Shown here: positions 1 through 7,044 of the stretch, piece by piece
Numbering within the stretch: the first letter of the stretch is position 1
How the letters are laid out: every line of letters starts with the position of its first letter
Assembly: GCA_017626655.1 (NCBI GenBank)
Contig: JAGAIH010000292.1
Location: forward strand, 1-51,010
Source of the DNA: Clostridia bacterium
GTDB taxonomy: Bacteria; Bacillota_A; Clostridia; Oscillospirales; CAG-272
DNA: 51,010 bases
Direction of reading: 5' to 3'
Translations under genes and position numbers: made by a program
The notes under the pieces: generated by a model
What the model was told of the DNA's origin: nothing
Seen by the model: only the letters and a program-made list of their open reading frames with translations
Database searches by the model: none

Positions 1-54
1 CATTGGCAACCGAGCCATCGTGCCGAACAGTTCGATAAACCCCAATCCGAACAT
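1..54 (-). CDS. Possible start of a gene running off the window
   Basis: Downstream of the small membrane protein, an ATG at 54 opens a frame with no stop through the window edge (18 codons). The visible start MFGLGFIELFGTMARLPM is hydrophobic. It lies 28 bp after the upstream stop on the same strand, so it could be the next gene of that operon. No clear ribosome binding site precedes it, and two other frames are also open here. I cannot identify the product, and the call is tentative. Confidence 0.25.
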   Translation of the reverse strand, partial: MFGLGFIELFGTMARLPM

Positions 55-82
55 TCACGATCGCCCATACGATCCCCTCGGA

Positions 83-625
83 TCAAGGCGATCCTTGTTC
101 GGCAATATACAGGATATGGTTGATCCCGGTGTCGGGGTCGGGAATATAGCGGATGACCAGATACTGCCCCTCACGGGTGACGGCGCCGCCGTTTTGCGCC
201 TCCTTGCGGTAGCCGCGGAGGGTTAGGTCGGTATCGGTATAGGCGAAGGTGACGCCGTCCACGGTGAAGCTGTCCCCGCCCTTATCGGGGTACTCCGCGA
301 CCGTCAGGTCCTCCACGAAGCCGCAGACGGTGAGGTAGTCCCCCGCCTTGTAGCGGGTCTTCAGCGCGGTATAGTCGGCGACGTATGCGGCTCCCGACAG
401 GAGGAACACCACGCCGCAGAGCAGGGCGATGCCCCGCAGAAACCATTTGACGCCCTTGGAACGGGACAGGTCCCGCCTGGCGGGGGATGTCAGATCCTTC
501 CCCGCTCCCGAGGCGCGGTCCAGCCGACAGGACACCGCCCAGAAGCCGATCCCTACCAGAAGCGGGATCAGCAGGATGGGCAGATCTCCCCAACGGAAGT
601 GCAGCTCATACAGTACGGTCTCCAT
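83..625 (-). CDS. Small two-helix membrane protein, unknown function
   Basis: This 180-residue protein is not one I recognise. It has two clear hydrophobic segments, about residues 13-31 (LPILLIPLLVGIGFWAV) and 60-85 (WFLRGIALLCGVVFLLSGA), joined by a short basic loop containing SPARRDLSRSKG. A soluble C-terminal half of about 95 residues alternates Val, Thr and aromatic residues in a beta-rich pattern. The positive loop suggests that the loop is cytoplasmic and the C-terminal half is outside, but this is only the positive-inside rule. A consensus promoter lies about 95 bp upstream of the start. No homology-based function can be offered. The reading frame, start and promoter agree well, so the gene itself is likely real. 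Confidence 0.7.
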   Translation of the reverse strand: METVLYELHFRWGDLPILLIPLLVGIGFWAVSCRLDRASGAGKDLTSPARRDLSRSKGVKWFLRGIALLCGVVFLLSGAAYVADYTALKTRYKAGDYLTVCGFVEDLTVAEYPDKGGDSFTVDGVTFAYTDTDLTLRGYRKEAQNGGAVTREGQYLVIRYIPDPDTGINHILYIAEQGSP

Positions 626-720
626 GAAGCATCCTCCTTTTCGGTACGGTCTCTCACCTATACAGACGAAAAAACCCCTTCCGATCTTTCACGCGGCACC
701 GCAAAATTTCATTATTGTAC

Positions 721-749
721 AGTATACTCCATTTCCCCCCGTTTGTCAA
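721..749 (-). promoter_or_regulatory. Promoter for the small membrane protein gene
   Basis: On the minus strand TTGACA (744-749) and TATACT (721-726) are separated by exactly 17 bp. Transcription would start near 715 and give a leader of about 90 nt before the ATG at 625. Confidence 0.8.
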
Positions 750-1147
750 GTCCGGGACTGCCGAAAGGGGATCGGCGGTTGACATTTTTCCTCGTATATG
801 GAAGCGTATACCGCCAAGCTCGGCCAAAGGAAGACCCGCGCTGCGCATGACCGCGCGCTCGCCTGCCTTTTGTCCCTCCTTCCGGCCCGTAGCCTCCTCG
901 CCGCCTGCTTCCGCGCCATAATCACCGACACAGTCTTCATGGGTTAGGTCTCCTCCGCCTTCAAGTCTCCGGAGAGAAGCACCCAGCGGAGCATGGAGCA
1001 GCCGGCCAAGAAGCTGGCCAACCTTAAGGCGTGAGCCGATCGCCCAAGTTCCTTTCCATACACACAGCAAAACGCCTCAGACCGTGTGATGGCTCCGGGC
1101 GTTCTTTGTTGCTTTGTCAACATTTTTTGAAAATCCTGTGAACCCCC
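750..1147. other. Gene-poor gap, possible gene relic
   Basis: No convincing intact gene is visible in this stretch. On the plus strand a short frame ends ...SPERSTQRSMEQPAKKLANLKA at the TGA of 1032-1034. It is interrupted upstream by an in-frame TAG near 946. Downstream, AACGCC (near 1070) and GGCGTT (near 1100) can form a stem followed by CTTT. Together these look like the decayed 3' end of a gene with its terminator. The family is not recognised, and the reading is weak. Confidence 0.3.
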
Positions 1148-1176
1148 TTGCATTCTGTCGAATTTTGTGGTATAAT
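1148..1176 (+). promoter_or_regulatory. Promoter of the LRR/Cys-repeat surface protein
   Basis: TTGCAT (1148-1153) and TATAAT (1171-1176) are 17 bp apart. The -10 box is preceded by TGG, giving an extended -10. The transcript would have a leader of about 60 nt, and GGAAGGA lies just before the ATG at 1243. Confidence 0.8.
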
Positions 1177-1242
1177 ATAAGTTGATAATTTTTGGCCACT
1201 TCATTATTGATGATAATATCACAAAAACGGAAGGATCTGACT

Positions 1243-4200
1243 ATGAAAAAAATACTGCTTTGGACGTTGATTGCCACCACACTGATATCGCTGTTGAGTC
1301 TGGGCATCCTGTCGGCCGCCGCCGCGGAGCCCTTGACGGGATCCTGCGGCGACCAGGTCACCTGGACCCTGAATGCCGACACAGGCGAAATGCTCATCTC
1401 GGGCCAGGGTCCCATGACCGATTACGCTGTCACCAAGATGCCCCCCTGGATCTCCTCCTGCGGCTCCATCACCTCGGTGACCGTTGAGGAGGGTGTAACC
1501 TCCTTGAGCGCCTACGCCTTCCTGTACTGCAGCAATCTGACCGAGGTATCTCTTCCCGAAAGCCTGACCGCCATCGGAGCCAACGCGTTCTCCAACTGCG
1601 GTAAGCTGACCGAACTGCAAATCCCCGCAGGTGTCCGCCAGATCGGCCAGGGCGCGTTCCAGAATTGCTCCGCCTTGACCGAGTTGGTCATCCCCACGGG
1701 TGTGACCGAAATCCTCGCCTCCACCTTTTCGGGATGCTCCAAGCTGGTTCGCGTGGATCTCTCGGAAAGCGTCACCTCCATCGGTAGCAACGCCTTCATG
1801 AGCTGCGCCGCCCTGACCGACGTCAATCTTCCCGTAGGGCTGACCGCCATCGATTCCAAGGCCTTCGCCTACTGCTCCTCTCTGGAGACCATCACTCTCC
1901 CCTGTACCTTGACCACCCTGGGCGACAGTGTCTTCGCCAATACGGCCCTGCGTATGATCCTTTTTGAGGGCGCCCAGGACGAGTGGGACAACGTCACCGT
2001 TGGCGAGAACAACACCCTGCTGACCAGCATTCTCCTGATTCACCCCGGCCACCTCTTCAATCAGGAGATCGTGGACCCCGCCTACCTCCATGCCCCCGCC
2101 AGCTGTGTCAACGCCGCCTCCTACTACCGCACCTGCGCCTGCGGCGAGGTCGGTGACGAGACCTTCAGCCACGGCGAGCCCACCGGACACACGGGCGGAA
2201 CCGCCACCTGTCGGGACCAGGCGATCTGCGAGGTCTGCGGGGAGGCCTACGGTGTTCTGGGATCCCACGTTCCCAATCGGGAGGCCACCTGTACCGAGGG
2301 CTTTGAGTGCGCGGTCTGCGGAATCCCGCTGAAGGATCCCCTGGGTCACGACTACGTCCCCACGGTAACCCCCCCTACCTGTACCGAGCCCGGCTTCACC
2401 ACCCACGTCTGCTCCCGCTGTGAGGACACCTTCACCGACACCCCCACCGATCCCACAGGCCACACCGAGAGCGCCGCTCCCACCTGCACCGAGGATCAGA
2501 TCTGTACCGTCTGTCAGGAGGTCCTGGCTGAGCGGCTGGGTCACGACTATATCCCCGAGATTACCCTGGCTCCCACTTGTACCGAGGCGGGCGTCCGTAC
2601 CTACACCTGCTCCCGCTGTAGCGATACCTACGACGAGATCATTGACGCCACCGGCCATACGGAGGGAGCCCCCGCCACCTGTGAGACTTCCCAGATCTGT
2701 ACCGTCTGCGGCCTCCTTCTGGTTGATGCCCTGGGTCATGATTTCCAAGCCGAAACCGTGGAGCCCACCTGCGCGACCCGCGGTTATACCGTTCACACCT
2801 GCTCCCGTTGCGCCTACACCTACCATGACAGCTTCGTGGACGCCAAGGGTCACGTCCCCGAAGGGGAAGCCACCTGTACGGAGCCTCAGCTCTGCGAGGT
2901 CTGCGGCGGGATTCTGACCGAGGCCCTCGGCCACGATTATACCCACACCGTCACCCAACCCACCTGCTCCGAGCAGGGCTTCACCGTCCATAGCTGCGTC
3001 CGCTGTGACCATGCCTACCGGGACACCTTCACCGAAGCCACGGGCCATACGCCCGGGGAGGAAGCCACCTGTACCGCCTCCCAGCTCTGCGTCACCTGCG
3101 GCGAGGTCCTGGTCGAAGCTTTGGGTCACAGCTACACCCAGACCGTCACCGATCCTACCTGTACCGAGCAGGGCTTCACCACCCACACCTGCTCCGACTG
3201 CGGTCACACCTATCGGGATGCCTTCACCGACGCCGTGGGTCATACCCCCGATAAGGATGTCACCTGTACACGCGATCAGCTCTGCGTCGTCTGCGGCGAG
3301 ATTCTGGCCGAGGCTCCCGGTCATGAGTATACCGACACCGTAACCCAGCCCACCTGTACCGAACGGGGCTTCACCACCCACACCTGCTCCCGTTGCGCCT
3401 ATGCCTACCAGGACAGCTTCACCGACGCCAAGTCCCACGTTCCCGGTGACGCGGCGACCTGCTCCCAGGCCCAGGTCTGCACCGCCTGCGGCGAGGTTCT
3501 GACCCCCGCCCGAGGACACGACTATACCCATGTCATCATCGCGCCCACCTGTACGACCAGGGGCTACACCACCCATACCTGCTCCCGTTGTAACCACACC
3601 TACCTGGACGCCTTCACCGACACCGCTCCCCATACCATCAAACAGGGCGCCAACTGTTATGAGCCTCAGTCCTGTTCGGTGTGCGGCGGTCTGATCAAGG
3701 AGGCTACAGGCCACGATTACCGATCCACCACCGTGGAGGCTACCTGTAGCAGCCAGGGCTACGTCAAGCACACCTGCATCCATTGCTCCGCCTCCTACAT
3801 GGATAATTTCACCCCTGCCAAGGGTCACACCCCCGGGGAGGACGCCACCTGTACCGAGCCTCAGCTCTGCTCCGTCTGCCACAACATCATAGCTCCCGCC
3901 AAGGGTCACAGCTTTGATAAGATCGTCACCGCCCCCACCTGTACCGAAAGCGGCTACACCACCCACACCTGCGCCAATTGCCGGGTAGCCTTCGTGGACA
4001 CCCCCACCGAGCCTACAGGCCACACTCCCGGCAAGGAAGCCTCCTGTCACGCACCTCAGACCTGCGACGTCTGTCAGACCATTCTGGCCGAGCGGCTGGA
4101 GCATACCTTTGAGGAAGCCCGCAACGAGCCTACCTGCACCGTAGACGGTCAGATCCTTGACGTCTGCTCCCTCTGCGGGTACAGCATCGTCCGCTCCATC

Positions 4201-4506
4201 ATCCCCGCCACGGGACATACCGTGGGTGACTGGGTGTTGGACAACTATCCTGACGTGGGCGAGCCCGGGCGTCAGCACAAGTCCTGCGAGGTCTGCTCCG
4301 AGATGGTGGAGCATGAAACCTTCTGGACTCCCGAGCCTCCCGATTCTTCGGATGAGTCCGGCTCCGTCTCCGAGACTGTGACCGAGATGGAGGCAGAGGA
4401 GGAGGAAGAGGGCGGATGTCGCGTCACCGGAGGAAACATCGCCGTCATCATCATTGTGATCGTCGCCCTGAGCCTGCTGTGGTTTGTGGATATGCGACGC
4501 AGATAA
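1243..4506 (+). CDS. Surface protein: BspA-like LRR plus Cys-rich repeats
   Basis: This is a 1,087-residue secreted, membrane-anchored protein. The start at 1243 is chosen because GGAAGGA precedes it and it opens a clean signal peptide (MKKILLWTLIATTLISLLSL...). Residues about 60-270 are BspA/LRR_5-type repeats (units such as IGANAFSNCGKL and IGQGAFQNCSAL). From about 290 to 1040 there are some ten copies of a roughly 60-residue unit built on PTCTE-GFTTHTCSRC, a spacer, then GHTPG-ATCT-QLC-VCGEVL and GHDY. The paired CxxC motifs could bind metal or form disulfides. The C-terminus is acidic, then GGC, a hydrophobic helix and RRR, with no LPXTG. BspA-like LRR proteins are known surface or adhesion proteins. 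The Cys repeat function is unknown to me. The gene is monocistronic with its own promoter and terminator. Confidence 0.85.
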   Translation: MKKILLWTLIATTLISLLSLGILSAAAAEPLTGSCGDQVTWTLNADTGEMLISGQGPMTDYAVTKMPPWISSCGSITSVTVEEGVTSLSAYAFLYCSNLTEVSLPESLTAIGANAFSNCGKLTELQIPAGVRQIGQGAFQNCSALTELVIPTGVTEILASTFSGCSKLVRVDLSESVTSIGSNAFMSCAALTDVNLPVGLTAIDSKAFAYCSSLETITLPCTLTTLGDSVFANTALRMILFEGAQDEWDNVTVGENNTLLTSILLIHPGHLFNQEIVDPAYLHAPASCVNAASYYRTCACGEVGDETFSHGEPTGHTGGTATCRDQAICEVCGEAYGVLGSHVPNREATCTEGFECAVCGIPLKDPLGHDYVPTVTPPTCTEPGFTTHVCSRCEDTFTDTPTDPTGHTESAAPTCTEDQICTVCQEVLAERLGHDYIPEITLAPTCTEAGVRTYTCSRCSDTYDEIIDATGHTEGAPATCETSQICTVCGLLLVDALGHDFQAETVEPTCATRGYTVHTCSRCAYTYHDSFVDAKGHVPEGEATCTEPQLCEVCGGILTEALGHDYTHTVTQPTCSEQGFTVHSCVRCDHAYRDTFTEATGHTPGEEATCTASQLCVTCGEVLVEALGHSYTQTVTDPTCTEQGFTTHTCSDCGHTYRDAFTDAVGHTPDKDVTCTRDQLCVVCGEILAEAPGHEYTDTVTQPTCTERGFTTHTCSRCAYAYQDSFTDAKSHVPGDAATCSQAQVCTACGEVLTPARGHDYTHVIIAPTCTTRGYTTHTCSRCNHTYLDAFTDTAPHTIKQGANCYEPQSCSVCGGLIKEATGHDYRSTTVEATCSSQGYVKHTCIHCSASYMDNFTPAKGHTPGEDATCTEPQLCSVCHNIIAPAKGHSFDKIVTAPTCTESGYTTHTCANCRVAFVDTPTEPTGHTPGKEASCHAPQTCDVCQTILAERLEHTFEEARNEPTCTVDGQILDVCSLCGYSIVRSIIPATGHTVGDWVLDNYPDVGEPGRQHKSCEVCSEMVEHETFWTPEPPDSSDESGSVSETVTEMEAEEEEEGGCRVTGGNIAVIIIVIVALSLLWFVDMRRR
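2341..4230 (+). repeat. About ten in-frame Cys-rich coding repeats
   Basis: Within the surface protein gene, a unit of roughly 190 bp recurs about ten times. Each unit carries an ACCTGTACCGAG-like segment (TCTE), a CysXXCys pair and a GGTCA(C/T)GACTA-like segment (GHDY). Copies differ at many synonymous and some non-synonymous positions, so this is an old, maintained array rather than a recent expansion. The same unit occurs once inside the lipoprotein at 36114-38615. Confidence 0.8.
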
Positions 4507-4540
4507 TAGACTGTACGGCAAACCTTTCCCTACAAAAAAT

Positions 4541-4587
4541 CAGGGTATGCTCTAATGACATTGTCTTTGGAGCGTACCCTGTTTTTT
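4541..4587 (+). terminator. Rho-independent terminator after the surface protein
   Basis: The stem arms CAGGGTATGCTC (4541-4552) and GAGCGTACCCTG (4570-4581) pair with one G-T wobble and are followed by TTTTTT. Confidence 0.85.
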
Positions 4588-4599
4588 CGTGGTGGAATT

Positions 4600-4622
4600 G
4601 CCGGTGGTGGGACTCTGAACCC
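4600..4622 (-). pseudogene. Partial copy of the tRNA-Leu 3' end
   Basis: The 22-bp block GCCGGTGGTGGGACTC followed by (T)GAACCC matches the T-arm and acceptor end of the intact tRNA-Leu at 4757-4843, with one inserted T. The rest of the tRNA is absent. Instead two perfect-stem inverted repeats follow (GCCGAG/CTCGGC and CAAGCTGC/GCAGCTTG, up to 4689). It could be a tRNA pseudogene or an old attachment-site scar. Confidence 0.5.
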
Positions 4623-4722
4623 CGCCGAGCAGAGCTCGGCATCAAGCTGCACTTAACAGAGTGGAATCGAGACGGTTACCGGCAGCTTGAAGTGGTTTCT
4701 TCACCCTCCATCATCATCAAAA

Positions 4723-4756
4723 ACAGGGGATACCCCTTCGGAGTATCCCCTGTTTT
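4723..4756 (-). terminator. Terminator downstream of tRNA-Leu
   Basis: A hairpin with a TTCG/CGAA tetraloop has arms of about 14 bp built on CAGGGGATAC and GTATCCCCTG. Reading leftward it immediately follows the tRNA CCA end and is followed by TTTTTGATG. Confidence 0.8.
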
Positions 4757-4843
4757 TGGTGCCGGTGGTGGGACTCGAACCCACACGATGTCGCCATCAA
4801 CGGATTTTGAGTCCGTCACGTCTGCCAATTCCATCACACCGGC
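4757..4843 (-). tRNA. tRNA-Leu (anticodon CAA)
   Basis: The minus strand folds into a class II tRNA. The acceptor stem is GCCGGTG/CACCGGC, the discriminator base is A, and the CCA end is encoded (4757-4759). The anticodon stem ACGGA/TCCGT encloses the loop CTCAAAA, which gives anticodon CAA, reading UUG. The long variable arm fits leucine, and the T-loop is GTTCGAGTCCC-like. It sits between a consensus promoter (4877-4905) and a strong terminator (4723-4756), so it is a single-gene unit. Confidence 0.95.
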
Positions 4844-4876
4844 GTATATTCGGCCGTCCTTACGGACAACGGATAT

Positions 4877-4905
4877 ATTGTATCATAGTTTGAACGAAAA
4901 GTCAA
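4877..4905 (-). promoter_or_regulatory. Promoter of tRNA-Leu
   Basis: On the minus strand TTGACT (4900-4905) and TACAAT (4877-4882) are 17 bp apart, about 35 bp upstream of the tRNA 5' end. Confidence 0.85.
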
Positions 4906-4907
4906 GT

Positions 4908-4931
4908 ACCCCCGAGGATTTTCTCGGGGGG
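4908..4931. terminator. Hairpin between XRE gene and tRNA promoter
   Basis: CCCCCGAG and CTCGGGGG pair around a GATTTT loop just past the XRE stop codon. The T-rich tail lies on the plus-strand side (TTTTCTCAATTTTT). On the minus strand, where termination of the XRE gene would be expected, the tail is poor. The direction is therefore uncertain. Confidence 0.45.
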
Positions 4932-4936
4932 TTTTC

Positions 4937-5149
4937 TCAATTTTTGTTGTCGGGCTTGTATTCGATGAGATCTGCGATCCCACAGTTCAGGGCATCGCAG
5001 AATTTTTCCAGCAGGTAGCTATCGTATCGCACCACTTTGTTTTTATAGTATTTATCAACCACCTGAAAACTGATACCGGCCCGTTTGGCCAGCTCATAGC
5101 GTGTGATCTTATGCTTGTCAAGATATTCTTTGACGGTCAACCGAATCAT
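4937..5149 (-). CDS. Small XRE/Cro-CI-type HTH regulator
   Basis: This 70-residue protein is almost entirely one helix-turn-helix domain. It runs LTVKEYLDKHKITRYELAKRAG, then ISFQVVDKYYKNK as the recognition region, ending in FCDALNCGIADLIEY, which is typical of the C-terminal helix of Cro/CI-type HTH_3/HTH_26 proteins. GAGGTGA precedes the ATG. It is divergent from the SLOG gene at 5263, and the shared 110-bp region holds two palindromes, one overlapping the SLOG promoter. It is therefore a good candidate to repress itself and the SLOG gene. That is inference from position, because no operator for this protein is known. Confidence 0.85.
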   Translation of the reverse strand: MIRLTVKEYLDKHKITRYELAKRAGISFQVVDKYYKNKVVRYDSYLLEKFCDALNCGIADLIEYKPDNKN

Positions 5150-5165
5150 GGTATCACCTCACTTC

Positions 5166-5191
5166 GGTATATATTTTAATAAATATATACC
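5166..5191. promoter_or_regulatory. Perfect palindrome, candidate XRE operator
   Basis: The arms GGTATATATTT and AAATATATACC are perfect complements around TAAT. The site lies just upstream of the SLOG -35 box and 17 bp before the XRE start codon, so binding could control both genes. Confidence 0.55.
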
Positions 5192-5194
5192 CTC

Positions 5195-5223
5195 TTGACA
5201 ATTAGTGTGTTTGGTTATATAAT
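5195..5223 (+). promoter_or_regulatory. Consensus promoter of the SLOG gene
   Basis: TTGACA (5195-5200) and TATAAT (5218-5223) are separated by 17 bp, a fully consensus vegetative promoter. The -10 box lies inside the left arm of the second palindrome (5208-5245). Confidence 0.9.
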
Positions 5224-5245
5224 TATATATACATATAACCGAACA
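5208..5245. promoter_or_regulatory. Near-perfect palindrome over the SLOG -10 box
   Basis: TGTTTGGTTATAT (5208-5220) and ATATAACCGAACA (5233-5245) are complementary with one mismatch. The site covers the -10 element and the start of transcription, the classic position for a repressor operator. Confidence 0.55.
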
Positions 5246-5262
5246 CTATAGGAGGCAATCAC

Positions 5263-5592
5263 ATGAAACTATTGATCGCGGGCTCCCGCTCCATCAAATC
5301 CTTCGACCTCTCTCCCTACGTGCCCGCCGACGCGGACCTCATCATCACGGGAGGCGCCCGGGGCATCGACACGCTGGCCGAGGCCTACGCGAGTGAGCGG
5401 GGCATCCCCACCTTGACCGTCAAGCCCTGCTACGAGCGTTACGGCCGCGCCGCCCCCATCCTGCGGGATGAGGAGATGGTGGACATGGCTGACGCGGTGC
5501 TGGTGATCTGGGACGGCGTGTCCCGCGGGAGCAAGCACACCGCCGACTATGCCCGCAAGAAGGGCAAGCTCCTGACGGTGGTGACAGCATGA
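5263..5592 (+). CDS. SLOG-family protein (DUF2493/YspA-like)
   Basis: This 109-residue protein covers the whole DUF2493/YspA-type SLOG fold. The family signatures are visible in order: MKLLIAGSRS at the start, TGGARGIDTLAEAYA at about residue 30, the ERYGRAAPILRDEEMV segment and WDGVSRGSKHTADYA near residue 85. SLOG domains are Rossmann-like and are proposed to bind nucleotide-derived ligands. Members occur in housekeeping (LOG), DprA-like and conflict-related settings. GGAGG lies 7 bp before the ATG. The gene is alone on its transcript and is probably controlled by the divergent XRE protein. What ligand it binds here cannot be told. Confidence 0.85.
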   Translation: MKLLIAGSRSIKSFDLSPYVPADADLIITGGARGIDTLAEAYASERGIPTLTVKPCYERYGRAAPILRDEEMVDMADAVLVIWDGVSRGSKHTADYARKKGKLLTVVTA

Positions 5593-5610
5593 AACGGATG
5601 GCATCAAAAA

Positions 5611-5645
5611 AGGTACTCTCCCATGGGAAAGTACCTTTCTTTTTA
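5611..5645. terminator. Bidirectional terminator between convergent genes
   Basis: AGGTACT-TCCC and GGGA-AGTACCT pair around the centre CATG, with AAAAAA on the left and TTTCTTTTT on the right. It can end both the SLOG transcript and the leftward DUF4358 operon, whose last stop codon touches it. Confidence 0.85.
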
Positions 5646-6170
5646 TGCAGAGGGGGTCAGAGCCTTCTCCATGGCCGAGCCTGCGGCGGTGGTGTCGGCG
5701 GAGCTGAGGATCGAATACATGACGTAGCGGCCCATGACGTTGACGGTGGCGTAGTCCAGCTTGGGAAGCTCGTCGGGGTTGTAGGACTCCAGCAGACGCT
5801 TCATTTGCAGGGCCTTGGCGGCCAGGTAGTTCTCGCAGAAGGTCTTGACAGCCTTGGCATCCTTCTCGGACTTGCAGAGGAACACGCCCACCTCGTCAAT
5901 GTTTATCTCGGAGTTTTCGGATACCACGATGCGGTACTCGGCTACCATCTCCAGGTAGTCGGCGTAGTCCTCGCCCCAGGAGGAGGGGGAGATGTAGTTC
6001 TCGCTGACCTGCCGCCAGCCGTCCTCCGCGGAGAGCGCGGCGGTCACGGCGTCGCAGACCTGGGCGGCGGTGAGATCGTCGCGGAAGCTGCCGCCGTCAC
6101 AGGCGGTCAGGGGGAGGGCCAGGCAGAGCGCCAGGAGCAGGCAGAGGCGCGCGCGGAGGGTATATTTCAT
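5643..6170 (-). CDS. DUF4358-like lipoprotein
   Basis: This 175-residue protein has a signal peptide ending in the lipobox LPLTAC (Cys about residue 24), so it should be lipid-anchored outside the membrane. The mature part resembles the DUF4358 family of Clostridia: an N-terminal DDLTAAQVCDAVTAALS helix, a central EYRIVVSENSEINIDEVGVFLC strand pair, then a helical KDAKAVKTFCENYLAAK stretch. The family's role is unknown. It is the last gene of a three-gene leftward operon with an SGNH hydrolase and a membrane protein, with 22 bp to its upstream neighbour. An envelope role is a reasonable guess from that company only. Confidence 0.75.
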   Translation of the reverse strand: MKYTLRARLCLLLALCLALPLTACDGGSFRDDLTAAQVCDAVTAALSAEDGWRQVSENYISPSSWGEDYADYLEMVAEYRIVVSENSEINIDEVGVFLCKSEKDAKAVKTFCENYLAAKALQMKRLLESYNPDELPKLDYATVNVMGRYVMYSILSSADTTAAGSAMEKALTPSA

Positions 6171-6192
6171 GGTCGATTCCTTTCTTTACACA

Positions 6193-7020
6193 TCAGTCGG
6201 TGAGAGCGTGGGTGCGGATATACTCCAGGATGGCCACGTAGGCCTCCTTGCCCAGGTGGATGCCATCGGTGGAGTTGCAGTAGTTGGCCTTCAGACAGTT
6301 CTTGTCGTCCTTGAGGATGGACTGGGTATCCAGGTAGTGACAGCCGTTCTCGGCGGCGACGGCCTTGACCCACTTGTTGGCGGTGTCGATCTTGGTGTTA
6401 TCCAGGGAGGGACAGCTCGCGGTCACGGGGAAGATGGACTGGAGGATGATCTCGGTCTTGGGGGAGGCCTTTTGGATGGCCTTGATGAGACCCGCGTAGC
6501 AGTCCTTGAACTCGGCCTCGCCCAGGTAGGACACGCCCCAGTCAGTACCCAGGGTGATGATCATGATCTCGGGCCGGGCCTTCCCAGCGGCCTCGGCCAC
6601 CGTCATCTTCTCACCGGTGCCGGGGAAGATGATCTTGGCGGAGGTAACCTCGGAGTTGAGGTTCATCATGTTGTTCTCACAGCGCCAGACCTGCTTGGTA
6701 TCGGTTCCCCCCGTCAGCACCTCGCGGTTGATGAGGTGGGCGGTGAGGGAATCACCCACGAAGATGATCTTGTCCTGGTAGGCGGTACCCGCGTCGGGGG
6801 TGAGGAGCAGGGTCACGCCGTCGTCCTCGGGGGGCTGGACAGGGTCACCCGATACGTCGGTGGTGGGGGTCTTATCAGGGTCCTTCACGGGCTTGCTTGA
6901 GGGCTTAGTGGCGATGAACACGATCGTGAGGATGAGGAGCAGAACCAGCATCCCCGCGATGGCGATGAGCAAAAGGCGGGTCAGTCTCTCGACCTGCTCG
7001 GTCTTGTGAGTATTGGGCAT
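6193..7020 (-). CDS. Membrane-anchored SGNH/GDSL hydrolase
   Basis: This is a 275-residue protein with one transmembrane helix (about residues 15-38) and a Pro/Asp-rich linker, then an extracellular SGNH-fold esterase domain. Block I is IIFVGDSLTAHLI (catalytic Ser about residue 91), a central IITLGTDWGV segment could supply the Gly/Asn-type oxyanion positions, and the final STDGIHLGKEAY carries the Asp-His pair. Block III reads LGTDWG rather than the common GxND, so the usual Asn is replaced by Asp. Such proteins often act on acylated cell-wall or exopolysaccharide sugars, but the substrate here is unknown. AGGAGG-like sequence precedes the start. It sits between a membrane protein and a DUF4358 lipoprotein in one operon. 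Confidence 0.8.
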   Translation of the reverse strand: MPNTHKTEQVERLTRLLLIAIAGMLVLLLILTIVFIATKPSSKPVKDPDKTPTTDVSGDPVQPPEDDGVTLLLTPDAGTAYQDKIIFVGDSLTAHLINREVLTGGTDTKQVWRCENNMMNLNSEVTSAKIIFPGTGEKMTVAEAAGKARPEIMIITLGTDWGVSYLGEAEFKDCYAGLIKAIQKASPKTEIILQSIFPVTASCPSLDNTKIDTANKWVKAVAAENGCHYLDTQSILKDDKNCLKANYCNSTDGIHLGKEAYVAILEYIRTHALTD

Positions 7021-7044
7021 AGGAACCTCCCTGTTCTGTAGGAA

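Noticed and set aside
654..1070. 138-codon minus-strand frame in the first gap
   Set aside because: It has no ribosome binding site or recognisable domain, and it runs across a promoter.
2341..4230. Possible CRISPR-like repeat array
   Set aside because: The repeats are about 190 bp apart, in frame and protein-coding, with no constant 25-40 bp repeat and no cas genes.
1219..4521. Antisense open frame of 1,100 codons over the LRR/Cys-repeat gene
   Set aside because: It mirrors the sense repeats, is Gly/Ala/Val-rich without domains, and arises from the strong GC-rich codon bias of the real gene.
4416..5018. 200-codon plus-strand frame across the tRNA
   Set aside because: It translates tRNA-Leu backwards (the familiar GGTRTHTMSPSTDFESVTS string) and is not a gene.
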